Assembly (NCBI GenBank): GCA_964035545.1 | Contig: OZ037766.1 | Coordinates: 32,777,773 to 32,841,772, forward strand | From: Bugula neritina | Taxonomy: Eukaryota; Bryozoa; Gymnolaemata; Cheilostomatida; Bugulidae | Reading direction: 5' to 3' | DNA length: 64,000 nt | Part shown: positions 24,050-35,545 of the stretch, piece after piece | Position numbering within the stretch: position 1 is the first letter of the stretch | Layout: each line of letters opens with the position of its first letter | Made by a program: the position numbers and the translations under genes | The notes under the pieces: generated by a model | Database searches by the model: none | Told to the model about the DNA's origin: nothing | Seen by the model: the letters and a program-made list of their open reading frames with translations, nothing else

Positions 24050-25437
24050 CGAAAGCCGGACCTCATGATCGACATCCCAGCAACTGCTGATTGCCTCAAA
24101 AAGATTTTCTGTACATCCCTTAAGGTAGGAAAGCTCCCATATCAGTGGAAAACTGCTCACATTACCCCAATTAACAAGGGAGGAGAAACGAACCTTGTAA
24201 CTAACTATCGCCCCATTTCTCTCACATCTATACCATGCAAGATGATGGAACATATTGTTCTTCACTACTTAAATGAAAAGCTGGACAAAATTTTTCACAA
24301 CCGGCAGCATGGTTTTTGCAAAGGTATGTCCTGTGAAACACAGCTCTGTGCCACCTACCACGACATTGCCAAATCAGTGGAATCTTCATATACAACGCAT
24401 GCTATCATCTTAGATTTTAAAAAAGCTTTTGATAAAGTCCCTCACTCCCTGTTGCTACAAAAGCTAAGGCAGATTCCTGACCTATCTCCTCTCTTAGCAA
24501 ATTGGATACAAGATTTCATAACACAGAGGATGCAAAGTGTTGTGATTAAAGGAAATATCTCCACTCCCTGCATGGTCACATCTGGTATTCCTCAAGGATC
24601 TGTTCTCGGACCGACTCGTTTCCTATTATATATAAATGACCTACCCAAAGCACTTACCTGCAATGTAAGCCTCTACGCTGATGATACTCTCATACCAGAA
24701 AGTGAACTCTAGGGAGGAGTCTATGGAGTTTCAGAAAAATATAGATGCAGTTTATCAATGGTCTCAAAAATGGAGAATGCCCTTCAATATCACCAAATGC
24801 CATGCGATGAGTTTTAATACTACAGATACACTTCCAAAATATAAGCTTGGACAGGCAAGTATCCCATGGGTGGACAGCACTAAGTACCTAGGGGTCACTC
24901 TGCAGCAAGACCTTAATTTTGATCAACATATTTCTCAAAAGATAGATAAGGCAACAAAAATTTTTGGAGCTATTAAGTATACGCTCAACTGTGCCCCAAT
25001 ACCAAGCAAGCTGCTAGCTTACACTAGCTTATGTAGGCCAATACTAGAATATGCTGACACTTCATGGGACCCTGCAAAAAAGCAGACAGCAGAATAAATT
25101 GAAAACGTGCAACGGAAAGCTGTACGTTTCATCAGCAACCTAAAAGGGAGAGAGAGTGTGAGCGACGCAAGACAGCGGCTTGGTCCCATACCGCTAGCTG
25201 ACAGGAGAAAGAACCACAGAATCACCTTACTGTTACGCATTCTACAAGATGAACAACGCCACCATGCACTCTCATCTAGCTATGATGAAATTCTCAAGTC
25301 CCGAGCTGATGCTAATATGACAACCCGTGCTGCCAGCAGAGGAGAACTAACGTCAATCTGGGCTAAATCCAAACTCTACTATGACAGTTTCCTCCCACAA
25401 ACCATACGTGACTTGAGGGTAACTAAGAACTAACAAC
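24050..25437 (+). pseudogene. Decayed CR1/L2-type LINE reverse transcriptase, 5'-truncated
   Basis: The reading frame carries TPINKGGE, NYRPISLTSIPCKMMEH, FKKAFDKVPHS, GIPQGSVLGP and YADDT (catalytic palm), then the thumb and C-terminal region with LCRPILEYAD and RFISNLKGRESVSDARQRLG. It starts in mid-polymerase, so the endonuclease and ORF1 are missing. There is one frameshift just after YADDT near 24690 and an in-frame stop at 25095-25097. It aligns throughout with the polymerase of the larger element at 45379-48165 and belongs to the same family. The 3' tail (atcagcgaaatgctg) resembles that of the larger copy. Confidence 0.92.
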
Positions 25438-25579
25438 CAAAATCAGCGAAATGCTGTAAAATCAAGTCACTCTGAAACACGCTGTTTTGTTATAAAGAGG
25501 CATTCTTTTTTTGCACAATTTGTGATCCAGAATGTACTATGGACGTCGAGTAAGTATAAGACTAAGAGTAAGTCTAATA

Positions 25580-26010
25580 CGTTATTTTATATAATTTTTA
25601 TTACTCAGACCTAGGTCTAGGTAGTAGGGTCAGTTAATGTTAATTGTTACAGTAGCATTACAAAATACAAATATATTAAATTTAATATTAATAGTCACAG
25701 TAATACAATTATATTTATTACTTACTACTATTAGTTATTAGTATTATTACTATTAGTATTACTGTTAGTAATAGTAATAGTAATACTAATAGTATTAGTA
25801 TTACTATTACTAATAGTAATACTAATAGTAATAGTAATAGTAATAATACTAATAACTAATAGTAGTAAGTAATAAATATAATTGTATTACTATGACTATT
25901 AATATTAAATTTAATATATTTGTATTTTGTAATGCTACTGTAACAATTAACATTAACTGACCCTACTACCTAGACCTAGGTCTGAGTAATAAAAATTATA
26001 TAAAATAACG
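25580..26010. repeat. About 430 bp near-perfect palindrome (foldback element or inverted MITE)
   Basis: The arm starting at 25580 (cgttattttatataattttt) returns as its reverse complement ending at 26010. About 165-190 bp per arm match with only rare mismatches (one seen: tcac versus tcat), including the gacctaggtctaggtagtag block. The centre, near 25795, is (agtaat)n simple sequence. No coding capacity. I saw no clear target-site duplication. Confidence 0.92.
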
Positions 26011-26500
26011 AAGTAAAGTAAACGTGACAATAACACTAACTGTGGGTCTAAGTTTATTCTGTCTGTATCTTTCATTCACTCTGTGAGTGTAACACTAACA
26101 GTAACTGTAAGGCTAAAAATAAGTCAGAGGTGTAAGTTTTAAAATGAAATTTGAATTAAATAATAAATGTATCGTAATAATTTATAATAGTAATACATTG
26201 TTGAAAATGTTGCATAAACTAAATGAGTTATGCAATGAAACAGCTATTTTCTCAATAACTCAAGGCGTTAATAGGGATGCCTGCTAAATTAAACACAGTT
26301 TTAGGCTCAAGTCGTATGAGCATATTCTTATATCTTTTTGCAGTTGAGTTGTAAGTAACAAAAGATATAAGATATATAAATATACAAAACCTTTAACTAA
26401 AGATATCATAATATTTAAAAAGTCAGTTATTGGTCATCGCAGCATTTTTGTGTTTCCAAATGCAAGTATGCTTTTTGTTTTGTCAGAAAACACCTGAGAC

Positions 26501-29500
26501 ATGGCTTATCAGCCTGCGGATGATGATGAAGCTGTAGAAGAGCTTGAAGAGCAGAACCCTGTTCCTTTTAATCAGTTTGTAAGTTACAACCAAACACCAT
26601 GCTCATCAGTGCAAAGCAAAAAGTAGTAAACTGCTCGCTCTATACAATATAATATAATAATAGTATAACTGAGTATTCATCTAAATATTCATTTGGTTTT
26701 AGCATATTTTGCTAGCTACTAATATTCTGAAAATTAAGCTCCTTAGCCTTCTTATTTTGGAGTCTTAATAATTCATTCATTTTGATGGATATAATAGGAT
26801 TCCAATATGTGTTCATTTAAATTGTAAGTTATGTTTTCATATTCTTGTACAGAATTCAAACATATGCATACATAATTGTATTCTTTTCACATTCTCAAGT
26901 AGCTAAATAACTAACTCAATGATTCCAACAGCGGTTGAGTTCATGAGTTAGAGGGATATTGCTCATCTGTTACTGAAATGAATATATTACTCCCATTTTG
27001 GGCTTTGAGTTCATCAAATAATACTGCAAGAAAGCAGTTTGATTCAAGCTGTAGTAATGAAATATAGTATTTAATGCTAGTATTTCAGTCTGGTGATGAA
27101 ATCAGCCATGCTTTGTGGGGTTCTCATTTGTTCAAATATTATATTGTCACTTTAGCTAGCCGTACAACATGGACAAGCTACTGTCAGTTTTGGAGATATT
27201 GATAAAGAGCATGAGGTGAAGCTTTCCTGCTATGTTGGTCTGTTTCTATACTGACATGTTATATAAATGTATCGTCTGTATTTGTCTTCTTTCGTGAGAT
27301 TTGTAACTGCTTGGAGAAAATAATAGTTTATTTTTTAGAATTCGAACCAAAACTAAATTTTATACCTGAGTGTGTTTATTTGGCAACAATTTTGCGCCAA
27401 CATTTTAACAAATATTTGACAGTAAAACTTTTACTTCACTTTTGATTGTAAACTTCTATTCACTAAATGTTCATGGTCAACTGTTAGTGAAAATTAGTAT
27501 TTAGTAGCTGTAAGTTAACAAGTACATTTTAAAAACTTAGTCCTCACTTATCTGCTAGTTTTTCATGTTGAAATAACGTTTTTTTAAGATTTTGATTGAG
27601 GTTTCCACATGTTGCTGGTGATTCAAGTTTTAACATTATACTATTGACTGGTAGATAAGGGGGGTTCCCCCTCAGTTGGATGGTGTTGTGGACGATGCAG
27701 TAGAGCTCATTAGACGAGTAAAAAGAGGTGAAGTAGATGTCGGCTTGCATACTCTCTATGAACACATTGAAGTGGATCTCAGGTTGAGAACGGTTAGTTT
27801 GATATGTTTTGGGTCTCATTCCTCACTGCTGAGTTAGTTCTCTGTAACGTACTCTACCTTTCATGTTGACCTCTGACCTTGACAAGTCTGCTGTTCACTC
27901 TATAAATAGCATTCTAACTTATCTATTTGGGAATAACACAAAACATTTTATATTTAACGTGTTTCTCCACTCTTTCTGTTTTAGCCTACCGACACTTTAC
28001 CTTTGGAAGATTCAGGACCAAATGGACCATTTGCAATTTTAGAAAGACTATTTTTAGATGTGTTTTATTACTATCAGTTTGAGTTAGAAGGGTATATCAC
28101 AGAAGAGGAGGCAAACAACCAGATATTCAGCATATTAAACCAGTATTGTACGAAGGTTAAAGACATCTCTGAAGGCTGCCTAGTGGCTGACTTGGAACTC
28201 AAAGATGACCACCAGTTGAGTCACCTCGTTTCAAATTTAAATCTCATTTCCCGCCAAATACATGAAGCGCTTTTTAAAAAGGGAAAAATTAATTCTCTAG
28301 TTGAAAGGAGAGACATTTCAGATGATGTAAAGGAAGGAGTGAAGAAGCTGTTTGATAAAATGTGGGCCAAACTGAAGCTGCGTGTAGTGTTACAGAAACA
28401 GGAAATGGTGGACTTTTTAAAGAACACAGCTGATAGTGTTTCCTTGACGATACTGATACAACACGCGTTGTTGCAACCTCCTAAACCAAAGAGTGTGGCT
28501 CACTTACTGGAGGACTTCAAAAACTTTGAGCACACATACAAAGAGCTGAGCAATCTGTTAGGGTCACCACTTGAGGTGGGTTACATTCATCACAAGTGAC
28601 TGAGTTTGTCTTTTATATACAATCACGGGCTTTCCATGTACCGATCTCAGATCGATCTTGCTGAGATCGATCTGGGAAATGTGCTCAGATCGATCGTTTT
28701 TCCATGAGAGTGTCAGATCGATCTCACGAAGTTGCCTCCTCTTAAGTGAAGGATACTTTAAAAGTATAATTTGTTCACCTATATGAGTGATTAAAACTAC
28801 TACTGTTGAAAACAAGATGGCCGTAGTCTAAAATTTAATTCCAGCTATAAACTTTACGCAGCAAAGCTTTCAGTGTATGGTAATTTGGCCAATTTAAAAT
28901 AATTAATTTTAATTTTTTAGTTTGACAGCTTATATAAAATTAATGGCTGTCTTGCAGATTATTAATAAACTTACAGGACTGTTGGGCTTAAATTTATAAA
29001 GAAAATAGCTAATGAAACTAAGTTTTAATAGTCATTTAAATTCAATTTAAATTCTCCCATTTTTTTTTACCTTCTACTGCATATGATTAAGTTTTCTTAA
29101 TCATCGTACTGAAAGTCAAAGTTTTGGCATCTGAAAACGTGGCTATCATAATTATTTAATACTTTGCTTAGTAATTATCAATAAGTTATCATTTTTATTA
29201 GCAGACAACATTGTAGCGCGCAGTCTTTTTCTACTTCTCAGATCGATCTGGCGTCTTTCCATGGTCTTATTGACATGAGATCGATCTGAGTTCGAGCTTC
29301 ACAGACCGACCAGCTCAGATCGACGGAGATCGATCTTTGGCGTCTTTCCATGGATCGATCTCGCTGAGATCGATCTGAGATCGGTACATGGAAAGCCGGT
29401 GAATATCAAAGCTTTAGTCAAACTGCTATACGGCTCATTGGTTCAGGTCAAAGGTCATTTCAGTTGACAAGGGAAGGCAATTAGTAATTGCTTATGCTTT

Positions 29501-32500
29501 ACTGAAACTTTTTAAATCTGCTTCTAGTAGTAAATTGTGACCTTAGTGTAGGCTCATGAAACTTAGGCTAAACTCGCAGTAAGGACATCGCTTCCTATAC
29601 CCCCCCTTCACTGTATAGCCATGGTATGTGAATGTTTCGTGTAATCTAACGTAACTTGTATATGATATGCATTACGTTGTTTTGTTTGTGTAGAAATCAG
29701 AAGAGAAATTTTCTGAAGACCCCTCCAAAGTTGCTGAAGATTTAAAGGCAGTAAGTTAACTCACTTAACAGTACTAGTAGTACTAGTAGCACTACACTAA
29801 CAGTACTAGTAGTATTAGTAGCACTACACTAACAGTACTAGTAGTACTAGTAGCACTACACTAACAGTACTAGTAGTATTAGTAACACTACACTAACAGT
29901 ACTAGTAGTATTAGTAACACTACACTAACAGTACTAGTAGTATTAGTAGCACTACACTAACAGTACTAGTAGTATTAGTAACACTACACTAACAGTACTA
30001 GTAGTATTAGTAGCACTACACTAACAGTACTAGTAGTATTAGTAGCACTACACTAACAGTACTAGTAGTACTAGTAGCACTACACTAACAGTACTAGTAG
30101 TATTAGTAGCACTACACTAACAGTACTAGTAGTACTAGTAGCACTACACTAACAGTACTAGTAGTATTAGTAGCACTACACTAACAGTACTAGTAGTACT
30201 AGTAGCACTACACTAACAGTACTAGTAGTATTAGTAGCACTACACTAACAGTACTAGTAGTATTAGTAGCATTACACTAACAGTACTAGTAGTATTAGTA
30301 GCACTACACTAACAGCTAACTAACTCAATCATACACAGCCATGTAATATCCTTTTAGTTCCACATGCTAGTTAATATACCTGCTAGCCAGTTACCTCAGT
30401 AATATGAACACTGCTGTCAAACAGCACCTCTATGTTCATAGTGTTATGAGATGGGAGGAATACCCCAGCTTGTTGAGTGTGGCACAATTTCATCAGTGTG
30501 TAGTGACTCTTTTCTGCAGCTGGTTTTTTAATAGCTCACTTGTGCACCATGCTTGTTTGCTACAGCTGACTCTAGACACCGAGAAAGATGTTGCGAAGGC
30601 TTCTGGGAAAGATTTAGGAGAGAGTTTTAAAGAAAGTTCATCTATGACAGGCGCAAAGAGAAAGGTAAGTACCACACTGAAAGCAGAGTAAGTAACAGAG
30701 AAAGAAAAAGAAAGGTAAGTACCACACTGAAGGCAGAGTAAGTAACAGAGGAAGAAAGAGAAAGGTAAGTACCACACTGAAAGCAGAGTAAGTAACGCAG
30801 ACAGAGAGAGAGCTGATATAGTTTCCTGGTATATGTTTCCTGTTGTAGACATATAAAGGTCCTCTCAGTCCACCAGGTGCCAAGGCAGAACAGGTGAGTG
30901 AACTTTACCAACTATTGGATAGTTAGTTCCGTAACACTGTAGCTACAAAGTGAGTATTTATCACTGCTACTATGTGTTTGTTGCTTGTCACGGCTGTTTA
31001 ATGTTACACCACAGCGATCTGTTGCAACTAGGTTTCTGACAAATTTACTTCCACGATTCAGATAGAGTTGTTTGCATAATTTATCCAAGGTTATAGATAC
31101 AAATTTAAAAGTAATTTTTGGGGTTAAATATTTTCCAATGAATTGAATAATAGTCGTGGTTAGTAGCGAGGGACAAGTGGAAAACCTTCAACCAATCAAA
31201 AGTTAGCAGCAGTCAATGGTTTGATAATGTTGAGCGTTTGAGGTAGAACAGGCCACTGTGGTGTGAAATCAGATAGCTGTAGCAATAGTCTTTTAGCTAC
31301 AGTGTGAGCAGGGTATCTAGTTACTATGTTGATATATACAGTATATACTATTACTATGTTGATATATACAGTACATACTGTTGCTATATTGATATATACA
31401 GTACATACTGTCGCTATAGGCCGCTGACCCAGAGCTCAGTCAAACTGCCCTCCATATACCTTCCCTACTGAATTCTGTCACGGACAGGAAGTTGTTTGAC
31501 TTTTTCAAGCAGTTCGGTCCTCTCGTTGATGTCGTCCTTCCCTGGGACAGCTATACGGGCAGGAAAAGTAAGATCTATTAATAGATATAGATTATATTAG
31601 ATGAGTCCTGGTGTTTCCTAGTGTCGAACAATCTTGTTGGTTATTTGGTTGTTGTGTGGATATCTGCAATCAGCCGTATTTTACTGATGTGTTATGGGAA
31701 AGATTGATTTTCTGTTTGTATGTCTTGTAGGAGGTTTTGGACGAGTTCAGTTTGCCAAAACGGAGGATGCAAAAAGAGCTCTCGATAGCCAACACTCTTC
31801 TGGGAGCTTCTCTGAGATTAAACAATCAAAGGTAGATATAATTATCACACTTGTGTCTTTCTTCGTGATGTAGTGTATAGTGTATACTGTGTAGTGTATA
31901 CTGTGCAGTGTGTACTGTGTAGTGTGTACTGTGTAGTGTGTACTGTGTAGTGTGTAGTGTATACTGTGTAGTGTATACTGTGCAGTGTGTACTGTGTAGT
32001 GTGTACTGTGCAGTGTGTACTGTGTAGTGTGTACTGTGTAGTGTATACTGTGTAGTGTGTACTGTGTAGTGTGTACTGTGTAGTGTGTACTGTGTAGTGT
32101 ATACTGTGTAGTGTGTACTGTGTAGTGTATACTGTGTAGTGTGTACTGTGTAGTGTATACTGGGTAGTGTATGTTATATATGTTTCATATAGAAAAGATA
32201 CGAATCAAGGTTAGAAAAAGAAAAGCTGTACATACGAGTGGAGAGTCCAGAGACCCGAAGTCTGGTACAGACTATCTGTGGGCCCGACAGTCTGGACAGT
32301 CTTACAGCTGCTAGTGCCTATTTCCCTGAGCTGTTTGGTGAGTCATTGCTCACGTGATACTCTTTCTATCATCCTCGGGATAACTTCCCTGCAATGGCCG
32401 CCCAAACCCCCATGCATACTTGTCCCTTCTTGTTCCTACCACTGAGGACTAGCTCAGAGGGACTGGGTAGCTGACAGGGTGTGGGCCAGTCTGTGTTCAC

Positions 32501-33027
32501 CCTGTAACTAGTTGTTAGTTTTTACATGTTTGTTTGACTTAGTTTACTTTTCATGGCCGTAATTTATAGAACTTTTATTTTGGAGATCAGAAAAACACTC
32601 CTATGGAAAGATAGTATAGTATAGCCTTTAGTCACAGTTTTAGGTCAAATTTATGAGATTTCAAAGAATTAGACAATATCTGATGTCAATATTACTCTTT
32701 ACTTGGTGGTATCTATGACGTCCACAGTTGCAGTTGCTAGTATGTAATATATTTATGACTTTAGTACCTATGACTTCTCCGGAGTCTGCACTCAAAGCCT
32801 TAGAAAGACTGCAAGCTGAGGGTGTTTATGTCTTGTTCGCTCGAGAAAGACAAGCAGGGTGGGTTTTTCAAAGTTTATTTATACTTTCACTGTTGCTGCT
32901 AATAAATTCTACAAATATCATGTTTATAATAATATAATCTACTCAGACACTTTTCCTTGATGTTGATATGCACTGGGTTAGTAACTTGGTACTCTTTTAC
33001 AGACCAAGGAGGCCACGAAGGTTCTAG
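26501..33027 (+). CDS. RRM-containing protein, paralog A (12 exons)
   Basis: Probable RNA-binding protein. Exons: 26501-26578, 27156-27215, 27676-27792, 27985-28575, 29694-29750, 30566-30664, 30849-30893, 31420-31567, 31731-31831, 32193-32337, 32765-32858, 33003-33027; together they give 519 residues in one frame. The N-terminus is acidic (MAYQPADDDEAVEELEEQNP). A large all-helical region of about 240 residues follows (DDAVELIRRVKRGEVDV, FSILNQYCTKVKDISEGCLV), then a Lys/Ser/Glu linker. An RRM comes next with TALHIPSLLNSVTDRKLFDF as the first strand and helix and RGFGRVQFAK as RNP1-like strand 3. A second, more divergent RRM-like unit follows (KLYIRVESPETRSLVQTICG ... SPESALKALERLQAEGVYV). 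It ends GPRRPRRF. The helical region is not a family I know. It is paralogous to the gene at 35529-39713, with matching exon 4 (591 bp) and final exon lengths (94 and 25 bp). Confidence 0.82.
28624..29401. mobile_element. Non-autonomous DNA transposon with GATCGATC-rich inverted ends
   Basis: The left end, cacgggctttccatgtaccg, is matched by the reverse complement of the right end, caccggctttccatgtaccg, and the match continues through gatctcagatcgatc. The flanks are AAT (28621-28623) and AAT (29402-29404), a plausible 3 bp target duplication. Sub-terminal regions on both sides are full of agatcgatct, itself a palindrome. The core is AT-rich and non-coding. It is inserted in the intron after exon 4 of RRM gene A. 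The CAC start and 3 bp duplication are compatible with CACTA-like (CMC) elements, but that assignment is tentative. Confidence 0.85.
29770..30316. repeat. Minisatellite of about 36 bp, ~15 copies, RRM-A intron 5
   Basis: Units of actagtagtattagtagcac plus actacactaacagt... The array starts about 20 bp past the exon 5 donor at 29751. The exon itself is not copied. Confidence 0.95.
30655..30800. repeat. 50 bp repeat, 3 copies, copying the RRM-A exon 6 donor
   Basis: Each unit holds agaaaggtaagtaccacact, i.e. the last codons of exon 6 plus the donor gtaagt, and a second gtaagt (gagtaagtaac). Spacing between copies is 50. Units 2 and 3 would add an in-frame stop if included, so donor 1 at 30665 must be used. 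Confidence 0.93.
31330..31419. repeat. 30 bp repeat leading into the RRM-A exon 8 acceptor
   Basis: Three units of ttactatgttgatatataca followed by gtacatactg. The final partial unit (tcgctatag) provides the acceptor. Confidence 0.75.
31869..32178. repeat. (GTGTAGTGTATACT)n array, RRM-A intron 9
   Basis: About 300 bp of gtgtactgtgtagt and gtatactgtgtagt units. Confidence 0.95.
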
Positions 33028-33226
33028 ACTGACGTATCTCAGAGAAGGTTCTAGACTAAAGTATCTCAGAGAAGGTTCTAGACTCTGTCCCTCTTCAAAG
33101 TATCTCAGAGAAAGTTCTAGTCTCTGTCTCTCTTCAAAGTTTCTCAGAGAAGGTTCTAGTCTCTGTCCCTCTTCAAAGTTTCTCAGAGAAGGTTCTAGTC
33201 TCTGTCCCTCTTCAAAGTATCTCTAA
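33013..33226. repeat. Minisatellite containing the RRM-A stop codon
   Basis: Units gaaggttctag... followed by actctgtccctcttcaaagt and atctcaga, about 27-39 bp, ~6 copies. The stop codon TAG at 33025-33027 is in the first copy (gaaggttctag), and every later copy repeats it. Confidence 0.88.
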
Positions 33227-35110
33227 GATTCACCGTTTCTTGTCCTTTTAGTCATCTCATGAAATCATATCTTCTCTCCAGAGAATTTAGTTGCAGACCA
33301 GATAGATATAATACAGTATGTCATTTACTATATTATGTACTATATAACATCTGTCTTATAATACCTACATGTATATAGTATGTATTTTATTATATATACT
33401 GTGTATTGTAATATCCATTATATATGATATTATTGTTTATACAATGTAGTACATTTATAAAAACATATTTACTTGCAACAATTGCTCAGAGAATCAAAAT
33501 CATAGGAGCTTTTATCTTTTACTCTTCATTCGCCTTTCACTCTAGCGTCCATCTTGTTTTTTATATTATTTTATTATGATTTGTTTTAGCCACTAATCAG
33601 CTTGCATATGCAATTCCATTACCTGCATAGTTTCTATTCTTTATAGACTGTAAGGTTTATGCAGATCACCATAACCCTTACAGTCTAACTAATACAATGA
33701 AATGAATTTTTAATTTGTATTTATAATATTTTCTATAAAACATGTATTTTATTCAATGTGTATTTTGTGTTTAAACTATTGTCTTCTCTATAAGAAAATG
33801 TTTAAAGCATTTGATGGTACGTTTCAGCAGCAAAATTTAAAATTTTCTGCCCCTCTTCAGGAGCTGTCTACAGTAGTTAGTGTATGCATTTATCATGTTT
33901 ATGTGATTGCCATAATATGTCCTATCAGTTTTATATAGCTTTTATTGATTTTTCAAAAATTTGAAAAATTAGAATTCTGGAAATAGATTTCACAGCCCTG
34001 TATCACAGTCTCACAGCTACAGAAAAGTTAATATTCAATAGAAATGTTTGTTTACAATAACAAACATATAAGTTTTATTGAAACTAAGCTTTTATTTATC
34101 CTTTTTATGTGATAACATAGTATGCAATGTAGTAAAAATGCATTTTCTGTGGCTGTATTTACTGATGAATGTTTTCTCACAGCTAGCTGCCCTATGTTGC
34201 AAGAATATTGCGATTGTTTGAGCTGATTGCAAGTCGTCATCTTTAAATAATCTATCTTCTGTCATTCATTTGTTCACTGGTTACTGCTGTTCACTGCAGC
34301 TTTTTATATAACTATCATTTGTTATTGTTCAAATTAATTCATCTATAAACAACAGGAATATTTTTAAACCCTTGATCTTGTAATTATTGCCAAGCAGATT
34401 AACAGCAGTTCACTCTGCAAAGCATACAAACTACCCTGGTATGTTCCAGGACATATGGATACTTCATGTGTTGAAATATTGATATACCTGTACCATGTTG
34501 CAAGTGTCAAGAACTTAGTTTATGAGTTATTCAGTGTCTTAATAAATATTAATTTCACAGCCATAGCATCCCATATTTGGAGTAAAAACGTCCACAGCAG
34601 CATCAGGTTTGAGGGTTCTGCATCTAAGCTATCCACAAATCCTTTGAGCTGACAACGTTACAGCAGCAAAGGAAAGGATGTGAGCAAGTTTATTTGATTT
34701 GGCTCATGAATAATATTAAACAGTTAAGTAAAAAAAGATTCACTAAGAACTAAATACTATAGAAACTATGACAAGCAATATAGCATATACCTGCACGAGT
34801 TAATAAAACTGGACAAGCTGAGCGTGTAGGGTGACATTTCACCTTCAACTTATAAATATATATAATCAAAGAAACATATCATAAAAGTATCAAAACAATA
34901 TAGAGTTAATGATTGCTGTTCAAAAAGGTTTGACCTTCTATTCGGTATAGAAAGGATGTAGAAGTTTACAAGCTGATAATCCTACTGATTACCTCAGCTC
35001 TTCACTTAGTCAGCACACTATCGACTATTACTTATAAATAGAACTATTCCGTTTTCTTTAGGGAGACAGGCTAGCTTGGGCTCCGAGACTGGGTCTAAAA
35101 TATTCAACTG
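33227..35110. other. Spacer between the tail-to-tail RRM paralogs
   Basis: AT-rich, including a TATATA stretch near 33330-33440. No supported gene. Short open frames (e.g. 34455-34652) show nothing recognisable. Confidence 0.6.
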
Positions 35111-35159
35111 AGTGTTAATCAATAAAATGTGGTACTAATTCTATAGAACATACACATGT

Positions 35160-35545
35160 ACAGTGGTGGTAGTAGTAGTACTAGTAGTAGCGGTAGTAGT
35201 AGTCGTAGTGGTAGTACTAGTCGTAGTGGTAGTACTAGTAGTAGTGGTAGTAGTAGTCGTAGTGGTAGTACTAGTCGTAGTGGTAGTACTAGTAGTAGTG
35301 GTAGTTTTAGTAGTAGTAGTGGTAGTAGTAGTCGTAGTGGTAGTACTAGTCGTAGTGGTAGTACTAGTAGTAGTAGCGGTAGTATTAGTAGTAGTAGCGG
35401 TAGTACTAGTAGTAGTAGCGGTAGTACTAGTAGTAGTAGTGGTAGTACTAGTAGTAGTAGCGGTAGTATTAGTAGTACCAGTGGTAGTAGTAGTAGTAGT
35501 AGCGGTAGTACTAGTAGTAGTAGTAGTACTAGTAGTGGTGGTAGA
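35160..35545. repeat. (AGT/GGT)n trinucleotide array overlapping the RRM-B 3' end
   Basis: About 385 bp of agt, ggt, cgt and act triplets on +. The predicted stop codon of RRM gene B (35529-35531) is inside this array. Long poly-Ser, poly-Val and poly-Leu frames here are artefacts. Confidence 0.9.

Noticed and set aside
29770-30316. CRISPR-like regular array
   Set aside because: Units are contiguous with no unique spacers, and the genome is eukaryotic; it is a minisatellite.
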